Below, piece after piece: positions 8,993 to 18,462 of a stretch of 32,915 nucleotides of DNA. Source of the stretch: Stentor coeruleus. Taxonomy: Eukaryota > Ciliophora > Heterotrichea > Heterotrichida > Stentoridae. Location of the stretch: contig MPUH01000827.1 in NCBI GenBank assembly GCA_001970955.1, positions 1 through 32,915 on the forward strand, written 5' to 3'. The first letter of the stretch is position 1, and the number at the start of each line of letters is the position of its first letter. Both the position numbers and the translations under genes were made by a program. The notes beneath the pieces were generated by a model. That model saw only the letters and a program-made list of their open reading frames with translations. It was not told the origin of the DNA and did no database searches.

Positions 8993-9520
8993 ATGCAAAC
9001 AATCGACCCACACAAGTCTTTTTTTATAGGCAAAAACAACCTTCTTAGATGGTTAAGTGAAAGATTTGGCATTTATGTGAGTAGTTTAGATGAACTGTCT
9101 ACAGGTGTTATTTATTGTGAGATTGTGAATCAGATGCACCCAAGATCAGTACAAATGTCTAGGGTTAATTCAAGAGCTAAACTTGAGTATGAGTTTATAG
9201 CGAATTTCAAACTTTTACAACAAGCTTTAGAGAAAAATGGGATTATCAAGGAAATACCAGTAGCTAGACTGGTTAAAGGGTTTGATCATATTGAAATGCT
9301 CCAATGGTTTAAAGGGTATACTGAAACTTTGACAGGTATGAAAGAAAACAGATATCCTAGAGGAGTGTCAAGGGAAAGGTCACAAGAAAAATCTTTTAAT
9401 GGGATGAAAGGGGAATATGAGATCATGCAAAAAAAACTCCAGAAAATCGAAGCGTTTATAATGACTTACCCACCTTGCTCTGTGATTGATAGCTTGAAAA
9501 AACTTCTCTATGGTTCTTAA
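8993..9520 (+). CDS. Compact EB1-like microtubule plus-end protein
   Basis: Predicted end-binding (EB/MAPRE) protein that recognises growing microtubule ends. Residues about 10-112 form an EB-type calponin-homology domain: FFIGKNNLLRWLSERFG, LSTGVIYCEIVNQMHP, AKLEYEFIANFKLLQ, IPVARLVKG and MLQWFKGY all align with EB1 hallmarks. A linker of only about 25 residues follows. Residues 138-175 (KKLQKIEAFI ... SLKKLLYGS) resemble a shortened EB-homology helix pair with the final I/L-LY of EB1. The whole is 175 residues, against about 260-330 in animals, plants and fungi. The acidic EEY/F tail is missing. It converges with the - strand coiled-coil gene across 92 bp. Confidence 0.88.
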   Translation: MQTIDPHKSFFIGKNNLLRWLSERFGIYVSSLDELSTGVIYCEIVNQMHPRSVQMSRVNSRAKLEYEFIANFKLLQQALEKNGIIKEIPVARLVKGFDHIEMLQWFKGYTETLTGMKENRYPRGVSRERSQEKSFNGMKGEYEIMQKKLQKIEAFIMTYPPCSVIDSLKKLLYGS

Positions 9521-9612
9521 ATTTTATAAAATCTTCCTTAAAAAGTTTTGTATTTCCCCTGTATAAACTTAATGTATAAAAAAATCGATTTCTAAGTTAT
9601 TTTATATGTGTA

Positions 9613-10344
9613 TTAGCTTAGTTTTAATATTTCGTATTTTTTTCTCAAGAGTTCTTCTGATGTGCTTTGTGAAAGTCCTGCTAATTTAGCCCCTACTTTG
9701 TTCTTTTTCTTAGCATATGTATCAAAAGCTAAACGCATTTGTTCAGTTTGTTTTTTTAACAAATGACTTTTTTTAGACAACTCAGAACATTTTTGGATGA
9801 TGGTATCAATACTGTCTTTTTTTCCTTGAAATTTTTTTTCTGCAACTTCAATTATAGGTAAGAGTTTTTTTTCTTCGTTTACAGAGTTTCTTTGGAAGTC
9901 CTTCATTACTTTGATTTTTGAGTTCATGTCTTCTATATGTGGAGCTTTTACTTTCCTTGCTGTTTTTGTTTCTTTTATTTTTTCTATTGCATTTTGTTTT
10001 TTCAGTTCATTATAGGCTTCAAGGTAACCTGTACGTCTAAGATATGTTTCTTTTGACCCCCAAAGTTCAGATATGCAAATATTGGATTTCGGAGCATTTC
10101 TAAATCCAGTCAAAACGGCAATATCTTTTTCAAACAACGAGGTTAATTTCATATCATTAAGCCTTTGCATTTTTACCTGCAAGCTTTTTCTTGGGATGGC
10201 TTTGGAGTTAGGACTTGGAGTCAAATATGTGATTGAGGGTGTTGATCGGGATGTTGCCATTGAAATTTGAAATGCAGGGGACTTTAAAGGATCAAGTTCA
10301 ATGTTTTGTATATTTAAAATACTTTTGCGAGGTATATTTGCCAT
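9613..10344 (-). CDS. Hypothetical coiled-coil protein, 243 residues
   Basis: I do not recognise this protein. The first 65 residues are Ser/Thr/Pro-rich and probably disordered, with basic RKS-type sites that could be phosphorylated. Residues about 100-240 are Lys/Glu-rich helical or coiled coil. There is no membrane segment or known motif. The length, consistent coding composition and clean ATG and TAA support a real gene. It is tail-to-tail with the EB1-like gene; a functional link is speculation. Confidence 0.75.
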   Translation of the reverse strand: MANIPRKSILNIQNIELDPLKSPAFQISMATSRSTPSITYLTPSPNSKAIPRKSLQVKMQRLNDMKLTSLFEKDIAVLTGFRNAPKSNICISELWGSKETYLRRTGYLEAYNELKKQNAIEKIKETKTARKVKAPHIEDMNSKIKVMKDFQRNSVNEEKKLLPIIEVAEKKFQGKKDSIDTIIQKCSELSKKSHLLKKQTEQMRLAFDTYAKKKNKVGAKLAGLSQSTSEELLRKKYEILKLS

Positions 10345-11077
10345 ATATACTTTAATATTATAAAACCTTTTAAAGGAGATATGATGTAATCAATAATACT
10401 AAATTAATTTTCGCACCATTTTCATTGGAGAATCTTATCATGGAGAAGAAGTTTTTTATGGATTTTTAAACTTTGATTGTATGCATCCTGTTATTTGTTT
10501 TAATGTATTGAGTTTAGGCTATTATTATTTTTTAAGTATATGTAATAAGAAATTTGATGTTTATTTTTGAAGTGATATAAAGATTCTAATGTTTATTATT
10601 TGAAGTAATATAGTTTTTAATATGATGGTTAAGGTTGATTCTTTCACTTTATAAATATTAGTTATTTAGATGCTAATAAAAATAACCATGCATAAAATTT
10701 TAATCTTTTTAAAACTTCTAATATAAATAACCATGTATAAATTTTAATGTTTTTAAAACTTCTAATATAAATAAATCGTAATCAATCGCTTAAGTACTAT
10801 AAATAATGATTAATCGCAAAATTTGTAGATTTATATGCAAATTAGAGTCTGATTTTTAGTAAACTAATTTATAGTTTTATTCTATCGACTAAAGTTTCAT
10901 AATAAAAAACATTTCAAGCCCAATAATTTTCAACTGAAAATTTGGCATCAGTATTTTATCCTTGTATTTTTTAGAATTTCCTTTCCCTTTAAACTAAATT
11001 CACTAAAATCTTCCCTATCAACATCCAATTGCCTAAAATAAAAATTTAATAATAAATCTATCAAAGTCTTAGACTTC
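10345..11077. other. Intergenic region, 0.73 kb, no gene seen
   Basis: It lies between the start of the coiled-coil gene and the 3' end of the CBM20 gene, both on the - strand. It is G-rich on + at left and C-rich at right. Two imperfect tandem repeats lie inside (around 10554-10620 and 10681-10769). No RNA gene was recognised. Confidence 0.6.
10681..10769. repeat. Imperfect tandem repeat, 45-bp unit, two copies
   Basis: The unit begins AATAACCATG and ends AAAACTTCTAATAT. Copies lie at 10681-10725 and 10726-10769 with two substitutions and a 1-nt indel; a third copy starts and is lost after AATAAA. Confidence 0.75.
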
Positions 11078-12655
11078 TTACTTAGAAAGCCAGCATGTCT
11101 CTTCATTTACTATCAAATTATACTCATCAAACTGTAATGGGGGGAAAAAACCAATAGCAACTGGGATTTTGCGACTCTTAGCAGCAATTAAGCAAGGTAA
11201 CAAAAGGCTATCAACAGATATAACTAGCAACCCTACAATATTATGCTCAATTTCAACATACTCATTAGGTTCACTAATAACTAATATATATTTCGCTGGC
11301 TCTTTTGGAAATCTTGATGGATATCTATGCAAAAAACCTTTACAAGTTCCTCCTGAGTAGCTTATAACTGGAGCTAAAAGCATTTTTCTATTAACAAGAG
11401 GTATTGCTTTTAGTAAATAATGAGAAATCACTATTAATAAATCGTGGTATATAAGTTTGTATTCAGTATTTAACTGATGGGCTAAAGATTCACATACTTC
11501 ATGATCTACACTTGTTGAAATTCCCATGTATACTTCAAGTAGAAGTTCCATAAGCTCATATAGTAAGTCTCTTAAAACTTCTAAGTTTTCATTTTTCTGC
11601 AATTTCTCGAACTGGGATTTCATAATAGTAACTTGTTTAAACCTTATAAGTGCATAAAGCATCATCTCACAAATCCACTTACCAACCAAGACAATTTTCC
11701 AAATGCAATCTTTCTCGCTAATCCCTTGCATGATTTTTTCTAACAACTCAATTTCCTTTTTTTCCAAATTATTATCCGTAAGCAGTAGTCCTAAAGCATC
11801 TCTTGAGTTCTTTGATTCTTTAAAAATCGACATTCTAAGTTCAGAAAGGTTGAAATTCACAACAATATCCTCATCGAAATTTTCAAAAGAATTATCATAT
11901 TGGTCAATTTTACTAACTAAATCCTCAGAAGGTCTTTCTAGAGTTAATGTGCAAAAACTAACTGAATTGAGGAGGATTTTAGTCTGTTGAAGGGTCATTT
12001 TTAAGTTACACCATTCGATAAAAGTACTAAAAACTTCAGTATTGTCTTCTTTTGTAGTGTTAATACTTTTTAAAACTAAAGAGCCAAGTTGGAGAGTTGT
12101 GTAGTTGATTTCTTCATTTTCTAGAATGTGAGCTAATTCTCGAAGTTTGTCTTCAGTTGGTTTTGTTTTTACTATGCAGACTAGATCTTGGATGATTTTT
12201 TTTTCGCAAGATAAGGAAAGTTCACAATTGGAAATTTGGTTAAAGGTATCTTTGAGTTGAAAAATGTTAAGGTAGGAACAACGGGATTTTATCAAGGCTT
12301 TACGGTTCTCTTCAAATGTTTCCCATTTAGCTGTGGAGGTTAGGGTATTGAAAATTATGTACTTGTACTCGATTAGGTAGGGGAGACTTGCAGCTGAAAT
12401 GCTTATTGGGATGGATGTCCACAATGGATAGGTTTCTGGGGAGGTGTGAAGAGTTATTGCATTGTGAACACTCCAAAGTCCTATTTCTTTAATGCTTCCT
12501 ACAACTCTTACATCAGACCCAAAAGGTGTTGTTGCCTTAATATTAAATTGGATTTTCACATTGATTGTTTCAAATAAAGAAACATCTGATGTATCTAATG
12601 AATTGCAGTCATGAAAACTTAGACTTATTGAATTCCCATTAGAGATTCTCTTCAT
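11078..12655 (-). CDS. CBM20 starch/glycogen-binding protein with dikinase-like tail
   Basis: The N-terminal domain (about 31-118) is a CBM20 that binds alpha-glucan: FNIKATTPFGSDVRVVGSI, GLW at 59-61, the YPLWTSIPI strand, an EYKYI strand and WETFEENR with Trp111 and Asn117. This is the order seen in glucoamylase, laforin and phosphoglucan water dikinase. Residues about 120-430 are helical and unrecognised. Residues about 445-525 (YILVISEP, GLLVISVDSLLLPCLIAAKSRKIPVAIGF) resemble the phosphohistidine domain of glucan water dikinases, but the motif His is missing and the C-terminal ATP domain is absent. A stop (TAA) follows and no further coding is seen downstream. Total length is 525 residues. 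CBM20 is confident; the dikinase relation is tentative. Confidence 0.82.
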   Translation of the reverse strand: MKRISNGNSISLSFHDCNSLDTSDVSLFETINVKIQFNIKATTPFGSDVRVVGSIKEIGLWSVHNAITLHTSPETYPLWTSIPISISAASLPYLIEYKYIIFNTLTSTAKWETFEENRKALIKSRCSYLNIFQLKDTFNQISNCELSLSCEKKIIQDLVCIVKTKPTEDKLRELAHILENEEINYTTLQLGSLVLKSINTTKEDNTEVFSTFIEWCNLKMTLQQTKILLNSVSFCTLTLERPSEDLVSKIDQYDNSFENFDEDIVVNFNLSELRMSIFKESKNSRDALGLLLTDNNLEKKEIELLEKIMQGISEKDCIWKIVLVGKWICEMMLYALIRFKQVTIMKSQFEKLQKNENLEVLRDLLYELMELLLEVYMGISTSVDHEVCESLAHQLNTEYKLIYHDLLIVISHYLLKAIPLVNRKMLLAPVISYSGGTCKGFLHRYPSRFPKEPAKYILVISEPNEYVEIEHNIVGLLVISVDSLLLPCLIAAKSRKIPVAIGFFPPLQFDEYNLIVNEETCWLSK

Positions 12656-13437
12656 GCTATTTATTTACATATTGGCTTAGAAATACATAAAATAAATTTT
12701 GAAGTTAAGTAATTGGATAAGAAATTAGTATGAATAGACTTTAAGGAAATGAATATAAGTATAAATTTATAATTAAGGTAAGAAAAGATAAAACTTTTAT
12801 GAGGAGTTTTTATCAGATTTTTGATGAATGAGCTACTCAATAATAAAATCTAATAATATTGACAGTAATTTTAGTTTATAACAAATAGAATATACACCTG
12901 TTAAAGCTAGTAAATACATTTAAATTTTGATGAAAAAAGCGCTAAAATTTTAACGTTAAAAATGTACATAACATTAAAATAACAGATTATATTCATTATA
13001 ATATCAAAGAACCTTAAAAACAATATTTCTATTAATTCAGCCTTTTATAGAGCCTAAACATCTTTGGTATAATTTATCTACTAGCTTTATTAGATTAGAT
13101 TAATAAATCGTCCCCAATTAGGGACCAAGTTCCTTTTTTGTAGTTCGTTTTCTTGTTGTGTAAATGCTTTCTATAAAGTTTTTGATTAAGTTGTCAATGT
13201 TTTTTGCTTTTTTTATCTACTAGCTTTATAATACTACACTAATCAAACTTTAATATTTTATCAATGCATACAAAATTAAATTTCTACTTTGCTATAATTT
13301 ATATGCCATTTCTAAATCCCATACCTTACATATTTAATGCAAAATACAAAAATCTCCAAACTGAAAAAATCAACTAAATCAAATTATTACAGCATATATA
13401 ATAATTTACCTTAAAAACTTCATCTAATTATAAAATC
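12656..13437. other. Intergenic region, 0.78 kb, no gene seen
   Basis: It is G-rich on + at left and C-rich at right. A 16-bp imperfect palindrome (GTCCCCAATTAGGGAC at 13110-13125) lies in the middle. The run TATCTACTAGCTTTAT occurs twice, near 13076 and 13214. No tRNA or known ncRNA signature was found. Confidence 0.55.
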
Positions 13438-15024
13438 TTAACTATTAGTTAGTCTTCTAGCACTTGATCTCACAGGCGATGATACATTACCTTGAGAGCC
13501 ATTAGGTGGCAATGTAGTCTTTCTTCTAACCGCATGGGAAATTTTCCTCCTCATAGCTTTTGTGAATTCCCTAATATTTTCTGAAGCTTCTTCCATTGGC
13601 CTAAAACTCTCAGCAATAATATCAGACTTTTTGACTTCATCTTTATTGATTTTTTCTCTGATTTTCTTTGTGATTTTCGGGAATTCAATCCTCGCAGCGT
13701 CTTCAAACTGTAAAATCAGATCAAAATCGCTAGTCCCAACCTCCCTAGCTTGAGTATTTAAATCCTTTAACATCATTAAATTCTTTTTCAGATCTCTGTA
13801 AATAGAGATTTTCTTCATGTATTGATCTTTACTCATATGGCACATATCATTTTTGACCCAAACACCTTTATATACAACAATCCCATTAGGTTTTATTGGA
13901 CTTATAGCTTTTGAGTTCCACTTTTTATGCAGCAAAAACAGGGTTGCAGCTTTTCTTATAGCGTTTGTTGCAGCTTTTCTGATATCTTTTTTTAGATATT
14001 CTCTTGATATCCAGGCATATGATAAGTTCTGACCTTCATCATGCTCCATTTTACGATTGATCGACACGACCAGCATGCCTAGATACATGTTTCCTAATAT
14101 GCAGGCTAATATGCAAATGACTCTTCCTAGATGAGTAAAAGGGTATATGTTTCCATATCCTATTGTTGTAGTAGTATAGAATATAACCCACATATCATCC
14201 CAAAAAGCTCTTAATGTGCTTTCTATCGATTTACCTTCCCCATCCATCCACCTATCTGGCTCTTCACACAATTTCATAGCCAAAGATGAGAAAATCGACA
14301 TAGTGAAAAAAAAACTCCCAATACCAATAAAAGGTGAGTCTTTAATATAACACTTCAAAGCAAAAAATGCATTAGCTGATACAGCATGTTTACTACAAAT
14401 AATCTCAGCTTTCTCCTGTGTATATTCTGTATAATGTCCAAATAGCCTAACAACCACATATAACTTCATCATAGATACAAATGTTAACACTGTACTTAAA
14501 GAATACTCAACAGTAAACCCAAGCATTTCAACATCAAAAGTCCAATCAACATAAGGTGGAATAACAAATAAAGCAAAGAAAATCTCTATAAGCATTATCT
14601 TATAAAGACCTGTAGAATAAACTGTATCCCTTGTACTAACTTTGTATCTAACAAGAAGCATAATAAGCTTAATTTCATATCTACGGACAATCCATAGTAT
14701 ACTACTTATTGATAAAGCAAGGATAAGTATTCGAAGATAAGTGACGAATTCAGTGGATTTATAATTGTTTTCAAAGAATAAAGCATGTTGAATAAAGGAT
14801 AAAGAACATACTGTAAAGTTGATTACAGCTATAATAGTGTCATCGTTTCGGAGCTCTTTTTTAGCAGCGTCCATCATGCGAGAGTTGTAGCGAGGGACAT
14901 CAAAAGCGCTTGATTTGGATTTTTTTCTAGGACTGTCGTCAGTGGAGAGATGCATCTTTTTGTCTTGGGAGAATGCAAAGACTGTGTCGTCTGCGTTGTT
15001 TTCATCTAAGTGGTAGACTTTCAT
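13438..15024 (-). CDS. SK-like small-conductance Ca2+-activated K+ channel
   Basis: Predicted six-TM potassium channel in the plasma or ciliary membrane. The 528-residue protein has hydrophobic segments at about 62-84, 92-113, 141-156, 170-193 and 230-250, a pore loop, and a last helix at about 300-322. The selectivity filter is TIGYGN (287-292), with Asn where SK channels have Asp. Just after the last helix comes a region like the SK calmodulin-binding domain (REYLKKDIRKAATNAIRKAA, 341-360, then LHKKW). There is no voltage-sensor Arg ladder, as in SK channels. The tail is basic and probably disordered. It shares a 113-bp divergent spacer with the MORN gene. Constitutive calmodulin binding is inferred from the family. 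Confidence 0.87.
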   Translation of the reverse strand: MKVYHLDENNADDTVFAFSQDKKMHLSTDDSPRKKSKSSAFDVPRYNSRMMDAAKKELRNDDTIIAVINFTVCSLSFIQHALFFENNYKSTEFVTYLRILILALSISSILWIVRRYEIKLIMLLVRYKVSTRDTVYSTGLYKIMLIEIFFALFVIPPYVDWTFDVEMLGFTVEYSLSTVLTFVSMMKLYVVVRLFGHYTEYTQEKAEIICSKHAVSANAFFALKCYIKDSPFIGIGSFFFTMSIFSSLAMKLCEEPDRWMDGEGKSIESTLRAFWDDMWVIFYTTTTIGYGNIYPFTHLGRVICILACILGNMYLGMLVVSINRKMEHDEGQNLSYAWISREYLKKDIRKAATNAIRKAATLFLLHKKWNSKAISPIKPNGIVVYKGVWVKNDMCHMSKDQYMKKISIYRDLKKNLMMLKDLNTQAREVGTSDFDLILQFEDAARIEFPKITKKIREKINKDEVKKSDIIAESFRPMEEASENIREFTKAMRRKISHAVRRKTTLPPNGSQGNVSSPVRSSARRLTNS

Positions 15025-15137
15025 TAATTATATGTAGGAGTAGGAATAATTAGAGGTAAATAATGTGGATTCTAATAGAATGGCTTTTTCTGTAGTGATT
15101 TAGGATTTCATATTGGATTTCGAGATTGATAGAATAA
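15025..15137. promoter_or_regulatory. 113-bp divergent (bidirectional) promoter spacer
   Basis: The only DNA between two divergent start codons (SK-like channel on -, MORN protein on +), so both promoters must lie here or reach into coding sequence. The 10-mer CTAATAGAAT at 15072-15081 lies near the middle and recurs near the middle of the other divergent spacer in the window. Confidence 0.6.
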
Positions 15138-17156
15138 ATGAATAGGTATTTCAAAAAAAGCTTGACTCCAGTAAACAAGTCGAACACAGAAAATTTGGAC
15201 TACTCAATGATTAAAATGCCACAAATCAGCTTTGGGTATATGCATAAGTCTGTACAACAGCTGAAAAAAGAATTGTTTGAGAAACTAGAGTATCAGCGAG
15301 CATTGAAAAGATTAGACATTTCTCCTAACCCTACAAAATACAGGAATCCATTTAGGTCGACACCTGAACCACTTTTTAAAAACATTATCAAACGTAACAA
15401 ATTTATACAAGACAATGGCCTTGATGAGTTTATTGATGCTATGTTCTTTAACATAAATAACAGTTATAGACTTCTAAACAAAGATCTTGTAGCGCCAATT
15501 GACTACTTCACAGCCGAAATCCAAGTTAGAAACCTTAAAAGACTCAAACCTCTAGTCAAAGTTATAGAAGCCGAAGATGTTGATAAACCGCCATTAGAAG
15601 ATTTCTGGTTTCGGAATATAAGCAAAAACTACACAGCAAGATGGGATACATTCGAAGAAGCTATATGTCGACATTTTATCTTAAACATAAATACTTCAAT
15701 TGGTACAATCAGAAAGCTCAATTGGGAATCTTTGCTAAAAAAACTATTAAGAAAAATATCTAGTAAATCCAATGATATAGAGCTTTGGCCAGGACATCCA
15801 GGTTTAGCATCTATACCATATAAAGGTCCAGTAGTAACATTATCTAACTTCCAAAACTGTGTGACATCAGGGAAATTCAAGTCCCTGGCAGCTAAATCTT
15901 TAGGTTCAGAAACCTTTTATATAGGTGAAAGGTATAAGAAAAATGTATATACTTTTGCTTGTGGGGCGGAATATAAAGGAGAATGGAAGAGTTATATGAG
16001 GGATGGTCTAGCAAAAATGACTTATAATGAGGATTTTGTATATGATGGGTACCTATTTAAAGGTAGAAGACATGGATATGGTTCATGTACAGCATTAGGA
16101 GGGTATTACAAAGGTTACTGGGAAGAGGATCTTATAGATGGTCCAGGGGAAATAGCATATTCAGATGGATCAGGGATATCAGGAGTATGGAAAAAAAATC
16201 AAGTTGTTAGTGGTAGGCTTAAATGGTCAGGTGGGGAATACACTGGTTATTTAAGCCCATTATACTTTGAAGGCTCAGGGGTGTTTATAAACAAACAAGG
16301 GGATATAAAAAAAGGAATATGGGTTAAAGGCAAGCTTAACGGCGATGGGGAAATTACTATGAAAAACGGGAATTTTTATAAAGGGTCTTTTGTTGATGAC
16401 CATCTTGAAGGCCAAGGGTTTATAGACACAACTATATTTACATATAACGGAGAAGTCAAACAATCATTGCCTGAAGGTTTTGGGAAAATTGTATATAAAA
16501 ACATCTCATCTGACTATGAAGGGTACTTCTCAGCTGGAACCATAAACGGTAAAGGCATATATAAAATCGATTCTCATATGCTTAAAGGAGAATTTATACT
16601 AGGCAAACTTAGTGGGAAAGGAGAAAAAACTATAGGAAGTATATCAAAATATGTTGGTGACTTTTCTGATTCACTTATGCATGGAAAAGGTATACTTAGA
16701 ATATCATCTGAGAATTGTAAATCTATATACAATGGGGAATTTAAAGTTAATAAATTCCATGGAAATGGAAAACTACGTATAGGCGATTGTGAATATAAAG
16801 GAAGTTTGGCACATGGTGAACTTCATGGCAATGGAGAAATTTTATTAGATAAAGTTAAATACAAAGGAACGTTTTTCAAAAATGAAGCTAATGGTCGAGG
16901 GTCTGTGCATTTTATAGATGGGAGCTATTATGATGGAGAATTCTCATATTCTCGTCCTTTTGGCAGTGGAGAAGCTTTAGATGCTAATGGCTACTGGCTT
17001 GCGGCGAATTTCTTAGAAGGGAAGCCTGTGATCCGCCATAGGTTACGTAATGATTTCTTTACAAACTTACAAGAATTCAAAGAAAAACTTATGAGCTTTT
17101 GCGCTCTTATTGAGTGGATAAACGAAAATATATGCTCAACTGATTTTAATATTTAA
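15138..17156 (+). CDS. MORN-repeat protein
   Basis: Residues 1-255 are non-repetitive, with conserved-looking stretches but no domain I can name. From about 260 to 640 run a dozen or more MORN repeats of 20-23 residues, with cores such as YKGEW, YKGYW, YKGSF, YEGYF, YKGTF and YDGEF, each followed by a GxG turn (HGYG, NGDG, EGQG, HGKG, HGNG, NGRG). MORN repeats form rod-like beta sheets that scaffold membrane-associated or cytoskeletal structures; in alveolates they occur in cortical and basal complexes. A C-terminal helical stretch of about 30 residues follows. The length is 672 residues. The stop lies 4 bp from the stop of the convergent gene. Confidence 0.92.
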   Translation: MNRYFKKSLTPVNKSNTENLDYSMIKMPQISFGYMHKSVQQLKKELFEKLEYQRALKRLDISPNPTKYRNPFRSTPEPLFKNIIKRNKFIQDNGLDEFIDAMFFNINNSYRLLNKDLVAPIDYFTAEIQVRNLKRLKPLVKVIEAEDVDKPPLEDFWFRNISKNYTARWDTFEEAICRHFILNINTSIGTIRKLNWESLLKKLLRKISSKSNDIELWPGHPGLASIPYKGPVVTLSNFQNCVTSGKFKSLAAKSLGSETFYIGERYKKNVYTFACGAEYKGEWKSYMRDGLAKMTYNEDFVYDGYLFKGRRHGYGSCTALGGYYKGYWEEDLIDGPGEIAYSDGSGISGVWKKNQVVSGRLKWSGGEYTGYLSPLYFEGSGVFINKQGDIKKGIWVKGKLNGDGEITMKNGNFYKGSFVDDHLEGQGFIDTTIFTYNGEVKQSLPEGFGKIVYKNISSDYEGYFSAGTINGKGIYKIDSHMLKGEFILGKLSGKGEKTIGSISKYVGDFSDSLMHGKGILRISSENCKSIYNGEFKVNKFHGNGKLRIGDCEYKGSLAHGELHGNGEILLDKVKYKGTFFKNEANGRGSVHFIDGSYYDGEFSYSRPFGSGEALDANGYWLAANFLEGKPVIRHRLRNDFFTNLQEFKEKLMSFCALIEWINENICSTDFNI

Positions 17157-17160
17157 TAAA
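17155..17160 (+). terminator. AATAAA in the 4-bp convergent spacer
   Basis: AATAAA begins in the MORN stop codon and fills the spacer to the opposing stop codon. It matches the canonical poly(A) signal, but in such AT-rich DNA the hexamer is common, so use as a signal is only possible. Confidence 0.25.
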
Positions 17161-18462
17161 TTACTGGCATCTCAAAATACGTATATTCCCATATGACTTT
17201 GGCATTGAAGTGTTTCTTTTTGATAGTTTTATTGGAGTCAGTTCTCGCATACTATATACCACACGACTTTTTTTAAAGTAATGTGTTTGATTTGATAAAT
17301 TAACTTGAGATTGAAGCTCTTTTGGTATAGGGGTACATGATGAACCTCTTCTACTAGGATATGCTGATTTTTTATTTGTCATAGCTTTAAGTAAACTTTG
17401 GCTACTTTTTATATGGTCTTTAACCCAATTTCTTGGTCGAGTTTTTTCTATTAGGCTTAGTAAATCAGTCATTGTGCTTAGTTTATCTAGGGTGGAATCT
17501 TTGTTTGAGTCTAGAGTCGTTGTTGTCTTAAAAGTTGTTTTTTTCAATAAGTTATCGCTTTTGTTTAAGCTTTTTCCTTTGAAATACTCAGATAAAAACG
17601 TGCTTTTTCGTGTTTTTTGTATTGTCTTGGCCATCATTTCTAGAAAAGCAGTTGAGTTGTTTTGTACCGGCTTGGATAAGGGTATTTTAAACTTATGGGG
17701 GACTTTTTTCCTCTCTTTTTCCTGCAAGGGATGTGGGGTGAGCATATCATCAGCGCTTTGACTATCTGAATGCTCCTCTTCATAGCGTTTTATACTAGAA
17801 AACCTTTGCATATCTCTTAACGATTCTGGATTTGCTGTGTTAAATATAAGCTCATTAGCTTTTATCAAATAAATTTGCCCTGAAGATGAAATCAGAAGGT
17901 CAAGTTTCATTGAATCTATAGGTTTAGAAAAACGAAAAAGGGCTTCACAAAGAAGAGTCGTAAAAGACATTATTTTGTCTGAGATTTCTTGATCTTTTAA
18001 TTGAGAGCCAGTTTCTTTTTCGAAACGAGATGAAGTTATTTCGGTATAGAGCTCGTTGTTACGGTTAGTTGAAGTCACGTGAAAGATGGTTGGGGTGTCG
18101 ATTTGGGGTAAAGCCATGTGTAAGGACTGAATTTGTAGTCCATGTAGTTGGTTGTTAGCCATTTCAGCTGCTTCTTTGGCTGTGACAATACGCCGACCTC
18201 GCTTGTGGTATAAATAACACACATATTTATCTGGGTTATATTCATCCAGAATGGGTGACCTTTTAGCCAAAAAAATATTCAGCAAATACTTTGTCAAATT
18301 AGTTGGTGGAGTAACTTTATTCCTATAAACACAATTCCCTGAGTCCAAACAATACCAATCCAACAGTTTATCCCTTTTACAAAACCCTACCTCCAATATA
18401 TTACATGACAATTTCCTTTGAGCAAGCTGAAACAAAAGCCAGTTATAACTTTTTTTTTCCAT
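17161..18462 (-). CDS. Hypothetical protein, 433 residues
   Basis: I do not recognise this protein. Residues 1-220 look globular (mixed strands and helices; KLDLLISSSGQIYLIKAN near 205 has beta-hairpin character). Residues 220-433 are Ser/Thr/Lys-rich, probably disordered, with many basic phosphosite-like RKST and KRNTS motifs. The ATG is only 11 bp after the TAG of the CDPK-like gene on the same strand, so its promoter and 5' UTR must lie mostly inside that gene, or the two share a transcript. No 15-nt intron can fuse them. Its stop is 4 bp from the MORN stop on the other strand. Confidence 0.8.
   Translation of the reverse strand: MEKKSYNWLLFQLAQRKLSCNILEVGFCKRDKLLDWYCLDSGNCVYRNKVTPPTNLTKYLLNIFLAKRSPILDEYNPDKYVCYLYHKRGRRIVTAKEAAEMANNQLHGLQIQSLHMALPQIDTPTIFHVTSTNRNNELYTEITSSRFEKETGSQLKDQEISDKIMSFTTLLCEALFRFSKPIDSMKLDLLISSSGQIYLIKANELIFNTANPESLRDMQRFSSIKRYEEEHSDSQSADDMLTPHPLQEKERKKVPHKFKIPLSKPVQNNSTAFLEMMAKTIQKTRKSTFLSEYFKGKSLNKSDNLLKKTTFKTTTTLDSNKDSTLDKLSTMTDLLSLIEKTRPRNWVKDHIKSSQSLLKAMTNKKSAYPSRRGSSCTPIPKELQSQVNLSNQTHYFKKSRVVYSMRELTPIKLSKRNTSMPKSYGNIRILRCQ

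Noticed and set aside
11064..11078. Intron that could extend the CBM20 protein into a full dikinase (minus strand)
   Set aside because: The only GTAA...AG candidate at the stop is 14 nt and the sequence beyond it closes within a few codons, with no ATP-domain coding downstream.
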